Below, piece by piece: positions 11,858-23,654 of a DNA stretch of 64,000 bases (positions are counted from its first letter, which is position 1; every line of letters starts with the position of its first letter). The position numbers were made by a program, and so were the translations under genes. Source of the DNA: Marasmius tenuissimus (Eukaryota; Basidiomycota; Agaricomycetes; Agaricales; Marasmiaceae). A model generated the notes under the pieces. That model saw only the letters and a program-made list of their open reading frames with translations, was not told the origin of the DNA and ran no database searches. The stretch is taken from assembly GCA_029532415.1 (NCBI GenBank), contig JAQOTA010000033.1:372001-436000 (forward strand). The letters run 5' to 3'.

Positions 11858-12625
11858 CGGTGGTCAGAAGTCTGGACAAAACCATCGCTAGAAAGCGAAA
11901 AGGATGAGAATACGAGTCGAGGGGTAGAAATCATGAGATTGGACCGACATCAACTGGGAAGACAATGCCCCACACGTTTTGCTGGTTCGTTGCCACTGTT
12001 TGAGGGCTAAGAGCACGCTTGAAATGAATAGTGGTAACAGGACAAATAAGGAAGACCTACCATCAGCAGATACTTGACTATAGAAGGCGTGTGTCGTCCG
12101 GATTCGCGCGATGTTCTAGGGATGAAGTTACAGCAATTATAGCAAGGATATTCACGAGTTCACCCGCCCCTCCTCATCCCTTTTCCACTTTGTTGCTACT
12201 ATTTCTCCTTATGTTTCTGATTGCTGGTAAAAAGAGATTGGACGATTCTTGATAGTTGTAAGCTCATGGGTATAGAGCCTGAATCCGATTTCATGACGGA
12301 GAGGTCTGTGCTGTTGGAAAGATGCAGACTGAATAAGCCTGCCGGATGTGTGAGTAGCAATGAACGTACTTTTAAGAGAAAAATATCTCTAAAATAGTCA
12401 CCAGACGGCGGACGAGGATCTTTTCCATTGGGTTCTGAAAAAAAACAAACAAATATCACGCCGAATGAGGTTGAGACGATCCTTCCGACGACAGTGGTGA
12501 CTACGTACCTTCGTGTCCACCAAAGCGTAGAGGCGAAGATACCATAGATCCCTTGATGTTTCGAATTCTTGACAGCTCGGCAGAGAGGACTGGTTATGCG
12601 TCTTGTGGTGGTGGTTGGTGCTCAG
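11858..12625. repeat. Segmental duplication, copy 1 (partner 18357-19125)
   Basis: Many ordered blocks match the partner by eye, for example AGCGAAAAG-ATGAGA near 11895, CGTTTTGCTGGTTCGTTGCCA near 11970 and TTTCTGATTGCTGGTA near 12215, with diverged sequence between. Both copies encode, on the minus strand, a short hydrophobic run after a possible start, but no complete gene is evident. Divergence is roughly one base in four by eye. Confidence 0.65.
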
Positions 12626-12933
12626 AACTTCCCGTTACGTCAGCGCCAGCCTGGATGAACCGGCGTAGCCGGATCTCCCACGCTGGCCCTGACACTTACC
12701 TCTTTCTCCCGTTGTGCGTCTTTCATTTCGGATGTGTAGCCGTATATCGACTAACTGGGCAACCTCCTCTTGACAAGTAGACGGGATGTTGAACAGAACA
12801 TCCGATGTTCTGCTTCCCACAGCCCCAGTGGTAGTATCTGATTGTCCCACCTCTACGTGCAGACAGACCTGGGCGCGGCAAGGTTTAGGGATTACACATT
12901 TATCTATAAACGAGACTCGGAGGGAATGAATGG

Positions 12934-12939
12934 TTTATT
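12934..12939 (-). terminator. Poly(A) signal of the 12961-14453 gene
   Basis: AATAAA on the minus strand lies about 22 bases past the stop codon of the single-pass membrane gene, a suitable place for a cleavage and polyadenylation signal. It is a single motif match, so this is supportive rather than decisive. Confidence 0.5.
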
Positions 12940-12960
12940 GGGATACATACATTACTTTAT

Positions 12961-14453
12961 CTACTCCGCTGTGTACACAGGTGGTAGAACTGTGGTATGA
13001 GAAGAGGTAGTAGTATCTACGTCGCGGCCATACCGAAGCCCACTATCTAGCTCTTGACGTGGTGCTGTATTGATGGCCTCCCGTTGTGCTTGCTTCAGCC
13101 TCTCAAAGTTTCCCGCAAGAGGACTTGAATACGTGCTGTGGGTCGTTTCGGTCCCTTCTGTGGACTGTAGAGTCTGAGAGAGCACCGGCGGACGGCTCCG
13201 CACCACAGCCATAGTATCAAATGGCTCCACAACTCCTCTCTCGTCGATGAAATCGCTTTGTCTCTTCCGCTTCCTCAGGAACCACACCAACACAGCAATT
13301 GCAATGATGACAAATATACCGCCCACAACGCCACCTACTATCCCTCCAACAGAGACCTTGCCACTATTGCCGCTTTCCCCCGCTTCCCCCGACCCCGATG
13401 AGCTCGAGTCAGACTGCGGCTGATGGTTACCCACAAGCAAATAGTCAATGAGCAATGGTTGTGATCGGCCCGTACCACCGTTGTTTCCATTGTAAGAAAC
13501 GACGATTTCATGCTCCTTATTGCCATCCAATGACTCCGCGATGAAAAGACGTTTGTTATACCAGCCGTAACCGTTAACATTTCCCCGATCAAGTGGTAGA
13601 GCTTCTGACCCCGGGATGGTGAACTGGACAGACTGTTCATTATCAACTCTGTATGACCCGGTGGTGCCGACGGGAGGGGGGTCTTCAAGTGATTTGGATC
13701 CCCAAAGGTCCGATCCATACAGTGATATAGACGTTCCTATCAAAAGGAGCTTGATCAGGCTGAACGCACGGAGGAATCCATGCAAATGGACATAGTACGT
13801 ACCATTGAACCTGAAAGATATCGACGCGCTTGTGGTATTCATCCAACTCCTCGGATCATTTGAATAGACTCTCGTGATTTCTTTCGTGAGGTCGGCAGTA
13901 GGCAAAGGGGAATACTCGATCGAATCCAGCCAAAAAACTTGTCGGTTCGGGTCGTTGATCATAATGGTCATTGTCAAGGTATGTCTTCCCTTAGAAAGGT
14001 TGGCCTTCTCGCATAGAGGGACGTTGGTGGTATAGAACTTGTAATAGGTAGCGTATCGGGGAAATGGTTCCAATTCGTTGTCGATCTGGCAAGTGAATTC
14101 GGGAAAATCATTTGGCCGGTCTAAGCCAGTGTCGTTGGGAGGCGGTATTTTTCGGTTATCCCTGGCGCCCCGAACTTGGATGTAGTCGCCTGTGAGAAGG
14201 AGATGACCATTGAATTGAGACCCGCCATAGCGACGTAGAGTCAATATGACTTACCCTCAAAGGTGAATGTGAGGCTCGCTTTTGCCGAATTGGTCCCCCT
14301 CATTGTCTTGTTGTACGGGTCCCCGAGTAATCCATTTGAATTGACAAAAGCCGATCCGTCAAAGTCCCATGAGCCAGTGTCGTAGGTGATGCGAGGATCT
14401 GTGTCGTCCACAATAATTCGACGGGGATACTGAGCTTCTAACTCATCCGACAT
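12961..14453 (-). CDS. Single-pass membrane glycoprotein with galactose-binding-like ectodomain
   Basis: Three exons: 14453-14255, 14189-13803 and 13736-12961. The introns, 14254-14190 (65 bp, GTAAGT..CACAG) and 13802-13737 (66 bp, GTACGT..GATAG), are both placed by the decayed paralogue at 6640-7815. The spliced frame is 454 codons (453 residues). Two beta-rich ectodomain modules (blocks D-D-T-D-P-R-I, F-W-L-D-S-I-E, G-T-S-I-S-L-Y-G) precede a Ser/Gly linker, a membrane span (V-G-G-I-V-G-G-V-V-G-G-I-F then V-I-I-A-I-A-V-L-V-W-F-L) and the basic stop R-K-R-K-R. A cytoplasmic tail ends in G-L-R-Y-G...V-L-P-P-V-Y-T-A-E, typical of this fungal family. No signal peptide follows the chosen ATG, so an upstream exon may be missing. 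Sugar binding is a family-level inference. Confidence 0.8.
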
Positions 14454-15177
14454 GTGTATTTGCAAGGTTTCGCCAGGGAAGGTTCACTGGGGGAGTCGAT
14501 TGTTATGGCGTTGAGGCTGTCCCACCTCATTTTAATATACTTGCCTTGCCTCGGCGCTATTTCCCACGTTTCCATGCTGTGTAATACACTCCTCTCCTTC
14601 CATCAGTGGCATCACTTTGAGATGTTCTATCATCACATGACGCAGGCGGGGGAATGAATCGGGAGCTCAGAAGCTTTGGAATATCACATAAACGGATACT
14701 AAAACTAAAAGAATGGGCGAACTGCCGTTATAGGAGCTCACCGTGCCGGGCGAAGCACCGGTCATCAGGAAGGCGGAGCGTTGGACTGTATTCTGCTGTC
14801 ACTTTCGGTTCCTGGCGTGGCGAACATGTACTCATAAAGGTCGAGGGGCCAAGACGGGCATACCCCACTCGGCTTTATGACGAAGCAGCCAAGAGCTTCC
14901 CGCGATATCATTGCTCCGGATGATAATGAGAGAAAGAACGCTTGAAGTGAAGCTGCTTTGGGTGACCAGAAAGGCGGTATAAGGAAGTGCCACTTGATGA
15001 TCATGCCTCCCCCCACCCCCCACCCCTCCCTTGCTCGAAAGAAACATTGGTGTATCGAGTGCCACTCAACAGTTCAAAGTCAAAGTTTAAAAGTTTGAAG
15101 AACAAGAATCCACAACCAACAAGTAAAGTTCCTCTCTCAAACTTTTGGATACGATAGTAACTAATCATCTTAGCCAA
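14454..15177. other. Intergenic region between divergent genes
   Basis: It should contain the promoters of the minus-strand membrane gene and the plus-strand secreted protein. Sequence just before 15178 is rich in AAAG/TTTAAA words but has no canonical TATA box. No gene is recognised. Confidence 0.4.
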
Positions 15178-15522
15178 ATGAAATTCATGTACAACATCCT
15201 CATGCAGCTGGCCGTGAATCTTTTCGCTGCTAGTGTGTGCATTAGTGAGCGTGGGCTTCAAGATACCGGTCTTCAATCTCGGGAAGACCCCGCCCGATGC
15301 AAATACCAATCGCCTTACGGATGCGACAAGGGCTCCTGCTGGAAATCCTGTGGGTCTCCTGGGGACGGAAATTGGTGTTGGACAGCCAAGGGGAATGGAT
15401 CAGTAGCTGAGGGGGATGGTTCAAAACCTGGGTGGCTGGGGTGCAACACCTATCGTGATTGTAATCCGAAGGCAGCATGTGGGAAAGGGGATTGTACGAA
15501 TTGTGGGTGTTGGTGTCGGTAA
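15178..15522 (+). CDS. Small secreted cysteine-rich protein (114 residues)
   Basis: A single uninterrupted frame starts at the ATG at 15178; other ATGs follow within the leader. The first 20 or so residues are hydrophobic (I-L-M-Q-L-A-V-N-L-F-A-A-S-V) and fit a signal peptide. The mature part has 12 cysteines, an even number compatible with six disulfides. It includes the core G-S-C-W-K-S-C-G-S-P-G-D-G and the tail C-T-N-C-G-C-W-C-R. A relic of the same gene lies at 19105-19291, so the family was duplicated locally. Size, secretion and cysteine density resemble fungal effector-like or defence proteins, but I do not recognise the family and assign no activity. Confidence 0.75.
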   Translation: MKFMYNILMQLAVNLFAASVCISERGLQDTGLQSREDPARCKYQSPYGCDKGSCWKSCGSPGDGNWCWTAKGNGSVAEGDGSKPGWLGCNTYRDCNPKAACGKGDCTNCGCWCR

Positions 15523-16121
15523 ATAAGCAACGAGTCTCCCAAAGCAGGGAGATACACAAGGATGAATCACACATTTTTTGATGTTCTAGCGGAGATGTTG
15601 TGGACATAATGAGATTGGGGACATTTCCAATGGCCAAATTCCGATCACCAGCAACTACGAGCAATGCCGCACGAACACAACGTAGTACTTTCCGAGTGTT
15701 GCGATGATTAGTAACGGCCTCGGTTAACGGGAGTGAGGACCTGAAAATAACGAACTGAAACACCACCATGACTTCCTTCGATGCTCGCGGCGCATCGCTG
15801 AGTATTTGATGCTTTTTTTCAATTTTATGGTGGATACCCGAATCTCAAACTAAATGACAGATAATCTGGCCCCATAACGCGCTTTGACTATCCGTAACGT
15901 GGTAGATAGCGCTTCTCAATCCAACTTTGAGGGTAGCAAGAACATAGAGTATTGGAAGCAATGCAGTATGTTACGGTACCGGTCTTGTTTACGTGTGAGA
16001 GAATTGCAAGAGGATTACAGGGCGAGTATCAAGTCGGGCCTCTGATCGATACAACTTGAGTTTGCCAGAAACCAACCGTCGAAAAGGAATTTTAAGAGAC
16101 ACTGATAAAAACAGATGATAT
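15523..16121. other. 3' flank of secreted protein gene; no gene seen
   Basis: Short open frames only. No repeat or RNA gene recognised. Confidence 0.4.
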
Positions 16122-16692
16122 TTACAGTTTTGAGCCCTCAGTACGAATCGAAGTCTGTGTCTTCGGTCTTCGGGAAATCGAATTGCGAAACCCGAAGCAC
16201 ATGATTATTGAGCGGATCGGTGATTTCAGCTGACCTAATACAAAGCATTCCCGAGTACAAGCATCACAACGACTCCTCATGAGCGAGCGGAGGTGCTCTA
16301 TAAACACTTGGAGCTCTGTATCCATTTGTATCACTCCGTCTTTTCTATCAAAAATAGCCTTTGAAGCCAGATTGTCTTCGAAATTTACCTCATATCCACA
16401 TGGCACAGACTCGAACAAGCTAGCGTGCCAAAGGCTTTTCAAGTCCTCGTCTATTTGCATCCTACACTGAAAAGCACGAAACTTGTGGTACGCTGATAGT
16501 CACTCTGGTATCACCGAATCTTACTCGCTTTCTTCCCCTAGCTTCGATGTACAAATCAATACGCCAAGCGCTAGAGGAACAGTCGACGCCGGATTTGGAA
16601 TACCGTATTCTCACCTTTGTGAGGGATTGAGGTTGAAATTGCAGGCACGGGCTACCTTGGGCAGCAGCTCTGAGAAGGAGCAAAGCTGACAA
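16122..16692 (-). CDS. Unrecognised two-exon coding fragment
   Basis: On the minus strand a frame ending ...D-L-Y-I-E-A-R-G-R-K-R (about 16620-16535) can be joined, using a GTAAGA donor and a TTTTCAG acceptor near 16475, to a 112-codon charged frame with L-W-H-A-S-L-F-E and four cysteines, stopping at 16122. The join keeps frame, which favours a real gene or relic. No ATG is found upstream in frame, so the 5' part is missing or degraded. No domain is recognised. Confidence 0.3.
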
Positions 16693-16929
16693 GGAGTGTT
16701 TTGTACGATATCCATCGCCCTGTCAACCGTTTGCTCGCCCTAATCTCATCACTTTCAGCGTACGGAATTAGATGGCCGCTCCAGCATATTTCAAAGGCTT
16801 ACGCCTGCTATATATGGTAACTGCACGTGTTTCACGTGCTGGATAACTAATAATTTCACTTGGTGCTTCATTTCTTGAAAACATCGGGTGTTAATGGTCG
16901 ATTTCTGGCTACAGCACACGTGAGGTACC

Positions 16930-17420
16930 TATCTGGTGTTTGTAGTATAATGCTCATCATAGACCCCCTGAGAGGCCTCTAGGACCCCTCGAAGCCCGAA
17001 ATTTTGGTAGGTACAAAAAAATTTTAAGGGCCTTCGGCCCCCTCCCCACCCCCCTACCTCGGACCGGAAATTCCATTCCCCTTGCCCTTGGTGGCTTATT
17101 TGAAAAAGTGAAGTGGACGAAGTCGCCGAAGGTAAGGCAAGGGGGCACATGGGATTGAATCCCTGACCGGGGGTAGGAGGGAGGGGGGTCGGTAGGAGGC
17201 CGGAAAAAATTTTTGGAACCCCCTACATCGGAGATTTTGAAGTTCGACACTGTTGACCGGCCACTCGAAGGCGTGAAAAAGTATCACGTGAAAATACCAT
17301 ATATGGTCCGTGGGAAGCTTACGTAGGGGAGGGAGGGAGAGGGAGGGACCCTCCCGAAGGCGGCTCAGAGAAAACCGACCCTACGTCTTTTTTTTTCAAG
17401 GGTGTGCCCCCTTGAGGTAA
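16930..17420. repeat. G/C-tract foldback region with G4-type run
   Basis: An imperfect inverted repeat pairs a C-rich tract (about 17030-17070) with a G-rich tract (about 17160-17205). At 17326-17347 five G-runs of three or more occur in 22 bases, a G-quadruplex-type motif, bracketed by ACGTAGGG and CCCTACGT. Termini and target duplication could not be defined, so I do not call it a transposon. Confidence 0.4.
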
Positions 17421-17944
17421 GGTGTATCAAATTTGTTTGGCGTTGTTTGCTACTCAACTAATCTCCTGGCGTTGTCCAGCTTCTAATGCACAGATTCATT
17501 AGACGAGGCTTGGGACATTCAATTGACGATAGAGAGTATGTCCGCTAGAGCCATAGCCTCCCTATTGGCCTGTTGAACTATATTACCTATGCCTTCAAAC
17601 TTCAAAGCGAGAAGTCGACCTGAACTCGGACTCTCTCCTGCTTCCGAGACCGCCGAGATTCGAAAAGAGTAACTCCTCGACAAGGTATCCGATTAATTTG
17701 TTGGATCGAGGAAGCCAGCCCGTTCATTTGAGCAACATTATGGCGGCCCGCATGGTTAATGGGAGAAGAGTGACGATCGGGCCGCATCGTTGTCTGGTGG
17801 CATTTATAAGTTAAAATTATAACCTCGCATTGACATATATCAGTGTCGTGTATGATCTCAACTGTGTACAAACCGCTCGCCATTTCTTAAAACCATTGAT
17901 CATGTCGATCACTCCAGATCACCAGAATTTGGTTTAACGGCTCA

Positions 17945-18335
17945 CCGTCTTTATAAGACAGCACCATAACACCATCCAGAGTGGAACAAGGGACCACCCA
18001 GGTCGTGTTGCCGGATGGAAAGGTGGGGGCGATGGCGTTGCAAATCGCGAGAGAAACTCAGGCGCCGTCTCGGTTCTTAGATGCAATGAGACAGAGTGTC
18101 TCAGGAGCTTTTTAAGACGAATAGAGTCATGGTTTCGTGTCAGCAATGTTTTAAGCTCAATCGCCAAGCAAAGGATTTACTTATAAATAGCATTCCCACT
18201 CATAAGTTTGACTGCAACAGCCTCCGTCTCTGGGACTGTTTTTCCGGAGAAGAGGTGGTTTCTGTCTGTACCACTGGCATCATAGCTCCAAACTTGGATT
18301 GAGTTTCCATCCATCTTCAAATTGCCAGTAAGATA
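17945..18335 (-). pseudogene. Fragment of a second ricin-B-type lectin gene
   Basis: It matches exons 3 and 4 of the lectin pseudogene at 8047-9942, including the intron between them. One half (about 18335-18190) carries the K-T-V-P-E-T-E-A block and the other (about 18106-17960) the L-C-L block. The reading frame is interrupted, for example by TGA in the second block, and both the 5' and 3' parts are absent. It is a partial paralogue. Confidence 0.7.
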
Positions 18336-18356
18336 GTATTCAGAGCCAAAGCAGGC

Positions 18357-19125
18357 CGGTGTTGAAGAGTCATGGAAAGATTATTACTGGACAGCGAAAA
18401 GAATGAGACTATCAGTCGAGGAATATAAACAACGAGATTGTACCAACCGTGATCAGGAAGACAAAGAGAACGTTTTGCCGGTTCGTTGCCATCCTTAAAG
18501 CCCGGAAGTGCACCTGAAATGAATAGAAATGTAACGGGACAATTGAGGAAGACCTAACGTTAGCATATACTTGAGTCTGGATAGGCCTATGTTGTTTGGA
18601 TTCGCTCGGTGCTCGAAGGAAGCTATGTATAGCGATAACATTTAAGAGTGAAGTCCAGCTCTCTTCGTCCCTTTTCCTCTCCGTTCCTGCTATTCTTCTT
18701 TATGGTTCTGATTGCTGGTACTCAAGAGCAAGGGTAGAGGATTGGAACCTGGATCCAATGCCACGACAGGGAGAGGTTTTACAAACTGAAGAAACCTGCC
18801 GAATATGATGAGTAATAGTGGACGCACTAGTGCGATGAATCTCCAAGACAACCACACAACGGCAAACAAGGGTCTATTCCATTGATTTCTGGTGAGAAAA
18901 TATCATGCTGGATGAGGTTGAGAGGGTTCGGACGGCGACATTGTTGATTGCCTAAGTACCTTTGTGTCACCTCAAAGTCCGCCAGTCGCCAAACCCTGCC
19001 GTGACGGTTCAAATTAGAGATGAAAGTAGCGGATTCAGATACTATAGAGCCTTTGATGTTTCAACTACTTGACCGCCCGGCAGAGAGAATGTGCTATCGG
19101 TCGTGTCGACGGCGGGTGCTCGGAG
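18357..19125. repeat. Segmental duplication, copy 2 (partner 11858-12625)
   Basis: Blocks collinear with copy 1 include CGTTTTGCCGGTTCGTTGCCA near 18475 and GGTTCTGATTGCTGGTA near 18705. Copy 2 is shortened by several deletions. It lies between the lectin fragment and the secreted-protein relic, so a multi-gene block may have been duplicated. Confidence 0.65.
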
Positions 19126-19291
19126 GGTCTATGTTGGAAATCCTGTGGGTTGCCCGGTGACGGAAGGTAGTGTTGGAGGGCAGGCAATGATGGGTTGGGA
19201 GTGAGACCCCGGCGTACAATGCATCAGAACTGTAATCCGAAGGCGGCGTGTACCAAGGAAATGGGGTCTATAGGCTATTGGTGTAGCTAGT
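19105..19291 (+). pseudogene. Relic of small secreted cysteine-rich gene
   Basis: It matches the coding part of the 15178-15522 gene: the C-W-K-S-C-G block is followed by P-G-D-G, then C-N-P-K-A-A-C and a final W-C. An in-frame TAG replaces a Trp codon after P-G-D-G-R, and several frame changes follow. The signal-peptide part is gone. Confidence 0.7.
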
Positions 19292-20198
19292 AGAACCGAG
19301 ACTGTGTCAACCCTTCTAACACCGGCATCTCTTAGTACTCTCTCAGTTCACAAACATTGGCCAAATCACCGACAATCAGCACGATTGGAGTCTGATGGAC
19401 CGTTTCTGTTGAACATGATGGATATCATGTGATACATTGTTGACGTGTTGTTTACGCGTAGCACACTATTTATAGAGCTACGCCTCTATGAACACTTGCG
19501 TCTTCATGCAAGAAGAATCTACGTAGCTATTGCTTCACAAATGACACTGTAGATACCTACTACGTAGTACTTGCATCAGGTATGATGCTCATAGTCCTTA
19601 GTGCGAGGCACAACGGACTTTAGTAGCTAAGCAGGCCAATAGGACTGCAGACACACTCATTAGTATTATGACTATATGGCTAAATACCTACTTCTAGTAG
19701 TAGTTTCATATGGTGGTAATGACTCTTACATGTACTGAAACTTGTGTATAAAAGCTGGTATTCCAAGGCCTTAAGCCTTAGGACAATCTACTTGATTATC
19801 ACCTCTCAAGCATCTCAAAGCACTCTTACTACTAGCACTACAAGCTATCTAACCCAAGGTGAGGTTTAGGGTGTTATAACCCACTGTGCAGTTTGACTAT
19901 GCTGGCTCATCAGTTTCTGGCCAGCATATACACGAGCACCCGAGGCATACTCAAAGTCTTTCTTCAACCTGTTCTCTGGGACACTTGTCTCATTGTATCT
20001 TGTTCCTACTCTCACCACTTGCTCTGATTCAATGCCAGGACAGTGCCTTCAACCTTTCTCTACAGTGCACCCAGGAGCTCGGCATGTGTATAGATTGCCT
20101 AGGCTTCAAGCCCAGTGAAAACGAACATAAATTCAGGGACTTTCAGGGCTATTGTCTGATATTGCCGGGCATTAAAATGTGACGTGATGCTATTTTGA

Positions 20199-20320
20199 AT
20201 ATTCCTGGCCATTCTCCAGTATTCCAGGACACGATTGTCCCCTGACAACGGCATCTTCGAGTATTCCTGGCTATTCTCCCGCATTCCAGGACAGAATTGT
20301 TTCACAGCAACGGCATCCTT
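20199..20320. repeat. Two-copy direct repeat, unit about 62 bp
   Basis: Both units start ATTCCTGGC and contain ATTCCAGGACA and CAACGGCATC. They differ at several positions. Unit 1 is about 20199-20261, unit 2 about 20262-20320. Within each unit ATTCCTGG and CCAGGA can pair as short inverted words. Confidence 0.55.
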
Positions 20321-20938
20321 TGTACGAGCAATACAAACAAGGCTCGAGGTGACTCAGGGTGGGTCTGAGGCGAGCTTGTCATTGTATTGAGCCCAAGGTA
20401 CCCACCTACCCATTCATGAGATATTGTCTGATATCCTCCAGAGACCATCCCAACTTGGCTAGAATGTGTGATATAACGGTGCCAACAGGATGTACTCGCC
20501 CTTATATTATCCTGGTAACAGTGCATTTAGTCTACCATTATAGAGCATTGAGATTAGATTCAGTGAGCAATAAGGGAATACCGAGACCAGTAACAGTGCT
20601 TATCATCATCGTTGTCAAAACTCTGGTCGTCACCGGCGCTTGTATTCACCTATGCGTGTGACACAATCCGTTTACCTTTCAGTAACTCACGTTTCACAGA
20701 GGGCTGACTTTGGCAAGATGGTTTCTCCAACGAGAACACTTGGGTTTGTTCTGATTACTTAGTAAGTTCTTACTTGAGTTCCTTAGTCTACGTAGACGCT
20801 TATAGTACCTTAATGGTCGCTTAAAGTCGCACTTTAGTAGTTCTCAGATCTCTCACAAGCCTTGTCAAGCAGCAATCGGGTTTGATTCAGCAAGAATCTG
20901 TATCTAGCAGTCGAGTTTCAGGGTGGTTAGGTTGAATA

Positions 20939-20966
20939 AAGAGGTCGAATTGTATGTCGACCTCTT
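20939..20966. repeat. Hairpin, 10-bp arms
   Basis: The arms AAGAGGTCGA and TCGACCTCTT flank an 8-base loop. Function unknown. Could be the end of a degraded element. Confidence 0.5.
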
Positions 20967-23654
20967 CTACCGTATTTATATTGTATCTACTGCTACTGTA
21001 CTTGGTAAATACTAGAAATACATCGTACGATAATGAGATGCGCAGTAATTGCGCAGTCATTTGACGAGCGCTGGGTCTGGGTGCTTGGCGGGCGCTGGTA
21101 TATGAATTATGTGGCACAGGATCCCCCCTTGGACGGTTGTTTTGTTGAGCAGTGCTTGCGCAGTCCGGAAATGTTGACGGGCGTCCGGTTGTGGTGGATT
21201 TCCGAGAAGAGATATCCGGGTTGATGATATCTTGCCCTGTAGATTAGATTGTCGGTCAGTCAGGGTTATGGGTCTGATGAGAATTTGAATGGGGCTGGTT
21301 TGACGTGGGAATATTCTCATACGCAGCTTAAGCCATGTGTGGCTGAGACTGGTACATCCCTTGGTTGATAATAATACCGATCGTGACAGCATGAATATAG
21401 GCGCCGGTGAGTAGCTCTGCCGCGCGAGTCCAAAATTGTCAAATTTGGACACAGCCACCCGCCAGCTCACTCTCTTCAAGAGCACGACCATCGTACCATT
21501 TAGTATTTAATTTTCAGCATCAGTAAGCTCTTTCCCCTCAATTTCCTAGCCTTTCAACGTCTCGTTTTATTATACTGATCTTATCCATTATGACACTCAG
21601 AAGTCACGTTCAGCCTTCAAATATGATTCTGAAGTCAAGCAGGTCTGGTTGCGGGTTTTGAGTCATTGATCTTGTGCGTACGCATATGGTGAGTATTTCC
21701 AGTCTCTGTACCGAGGATTAACCTCATTTAATTCGCTCATTTTAGGGTTTTCAATCTCCCCGGTGTTCCCTGGCTACTCGTTCACTTCAACTGGCAACGA
21801 ATACCTGCCGTCGAGCCCTTCGGATCAACTGAGAACAGCAGCCATGTGTGTATGCGCCAAGGATTTTTTGGATCTCTTTAGGGTATGTTCCTAAGCTGTG
21901 CTGTCTCTGCCAGTTTCAGAGTACTAACTGCTCCATAGTTTTTTTTTTTCCACTTCTGACGTGCCGCATGGCAAGTACAGACCAATTGTGATGCCGCCTT
22001 TTTTTGAGTGCAGGTAAGTCTCCCCTCTTTCTTTCACTTGACATCCAAGTAACTCACAACGTCCAGGATAGGAGTTGTTTGTAAATCAATGCAATGGCGG
22101 CATCCGCGGTACCTACCTCTCATTGGTCTATTAGTACATCTCACACGTATCATTCAATGATTCACGTAGTTCCTCGTAGCACTTGTACTGTATAATAGTC
22201 ATCAATTGGATTAAATTTCTGGCAATAGCTTGATGTGCACTTGAGTGGCTTAAGTGCAATATGTAGCAATACACGAGAATAGCCCGGTTGACCAGCCCCG
22301 ACACCCGCTCACTATGGTCCATAATAGCTGTGAATAGCTGACAATGCGAAAAAGTGTCTCGATTTTCATATTGCTGGCTATTGTCAGACAATTGCGGGAT
22401 ATTTGCGCAAACTCGGTGGGACCGCCTCGCTTAATGCCTGGGAATAGCTGACAATTGCTGACAATGCGTCATTTTGTATGTTCATTTTTACTGGGCTTCA
22501 AGTATCATCGTCGCTCAGGCAATGAGAGGAATTGTGCTGAGGCGGCAGAGGAATAAGACAATTCGTGGGATGGCCATGGAAGCGGCTAATTACTTTGGGC
22601 AATAAAGGTAAGATCAAGGAGCAACAATCAAAACGTGGTGGAGACTTTCCCTCTGGAACGGGAGAAAGGAGAATTGGATAGTGGAGGCCATGTTTCAACT
22701 ACAGAGACTGGTGGTATGAGGTCGAGCCTCAGCCTGTCTTCGCAAAATCGGATAACAAAATCCAAAGACGACGAGCATTCCACTGATGTAACGTGAACTA
22801 TCCTTGCAGACCACCACCATTCGTTAATCATTTCGATCACCACATCCAGCATTTCGTCGCAAACAAGGGGGATTCGCGGGTAGATCGCCACTGTTTGTTT
22901 TTTCCCTACTATGCTGAATCAGCTCACACTTGGAGGACCCGAGATGCACTGGCTGTAGAACTACAATGGGACTTGCACGCAGGCGAGACGTATAGCGAGC
23001 CTGTGACTCAGTGTGAGCTTATCTCCATCCAACCTTACTGAACCTGATCCAGTGTTTGAATTCCTTGAGAAAACTAGGTCCACACCAAGTATTTGTAAGT
23101 GAAGAATCAGCTGATCGCGGCGCTGACCTGCCCAAAGGATTTTTCCCTCCGGATTTTTTGGTCTGGCTGTCATTGATGTTGTCACATCGACAGTGACCAC
23201 TTCTTTCCCCCTTCCCACTATCATCATCAATCACCTCACCCTCTATTCCTCCTCAACTTGCGGCTCTGTATGTGAGAGATCTAGGTAGATATTTATATCG
23301 ATGGTACTTCGATGTGTACTCATAATACTCTGATTGGTGCAATCGACGTTTTTGAAGCCAGGATCTAGGAAATTGAAGGCGAGCTTTTCGTGATTCAAAA
23401 GATGGTGTCACTAGCTAGCGGTGAGTCAACCTCTGAGTTCACTTTTATGATGCACTCGACGCGTCCTGATACGTTGTAAAGCGCCACTCGCGGTGTATAA
23501 TAAAATCTAACTCGTAGGTCAAATCCTCCCAACACTCAAGAGTGTAGCTGAAGGGTGCGGGAATCGGGGATCGGCGTTGATCGTAGGTTCCGCTCTTAGC
23601 CAGACTGCAATAGTAGGCTGAAGGAAATCTGACTCAAGAAACTATCCAACTAAG

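Larger units (their letters stand above)
19292..23640. other. Repeat-rich gap without recognisable gene
   Basis: Only short or unsupported open frames occur (longest minus 21057-21491, 144 codons, no domain). Visible structure: a pair of roughly 62-bp direct repeats (20199-20320), a hairpin at 20939-20966, and repeated GAATAGCTGACAAT words at 22333-22466. A TG-starting, TATA-bearing stretch from 19439 to about 19890 resembles a solo LTR but lacks a partner or target duplication here. Confidence 0.35.

Noticed and set aside
19439..19890. Possible solo LTR (TG start, TATA-like element)
   Set aside because: No partner, no convincing CA end or target duplication seen in the window.
21057..21491. 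144-codon minus-strand frame
   Set aside because: No recognisable domain, overlapped by an open frame on the other strand, no supporting splice or promoter signals.
20199..22466. CRISPR-like repeats
   Set aside because: Only two-unit or scattered repeats without regular spacers, and the window is eukaryotic.
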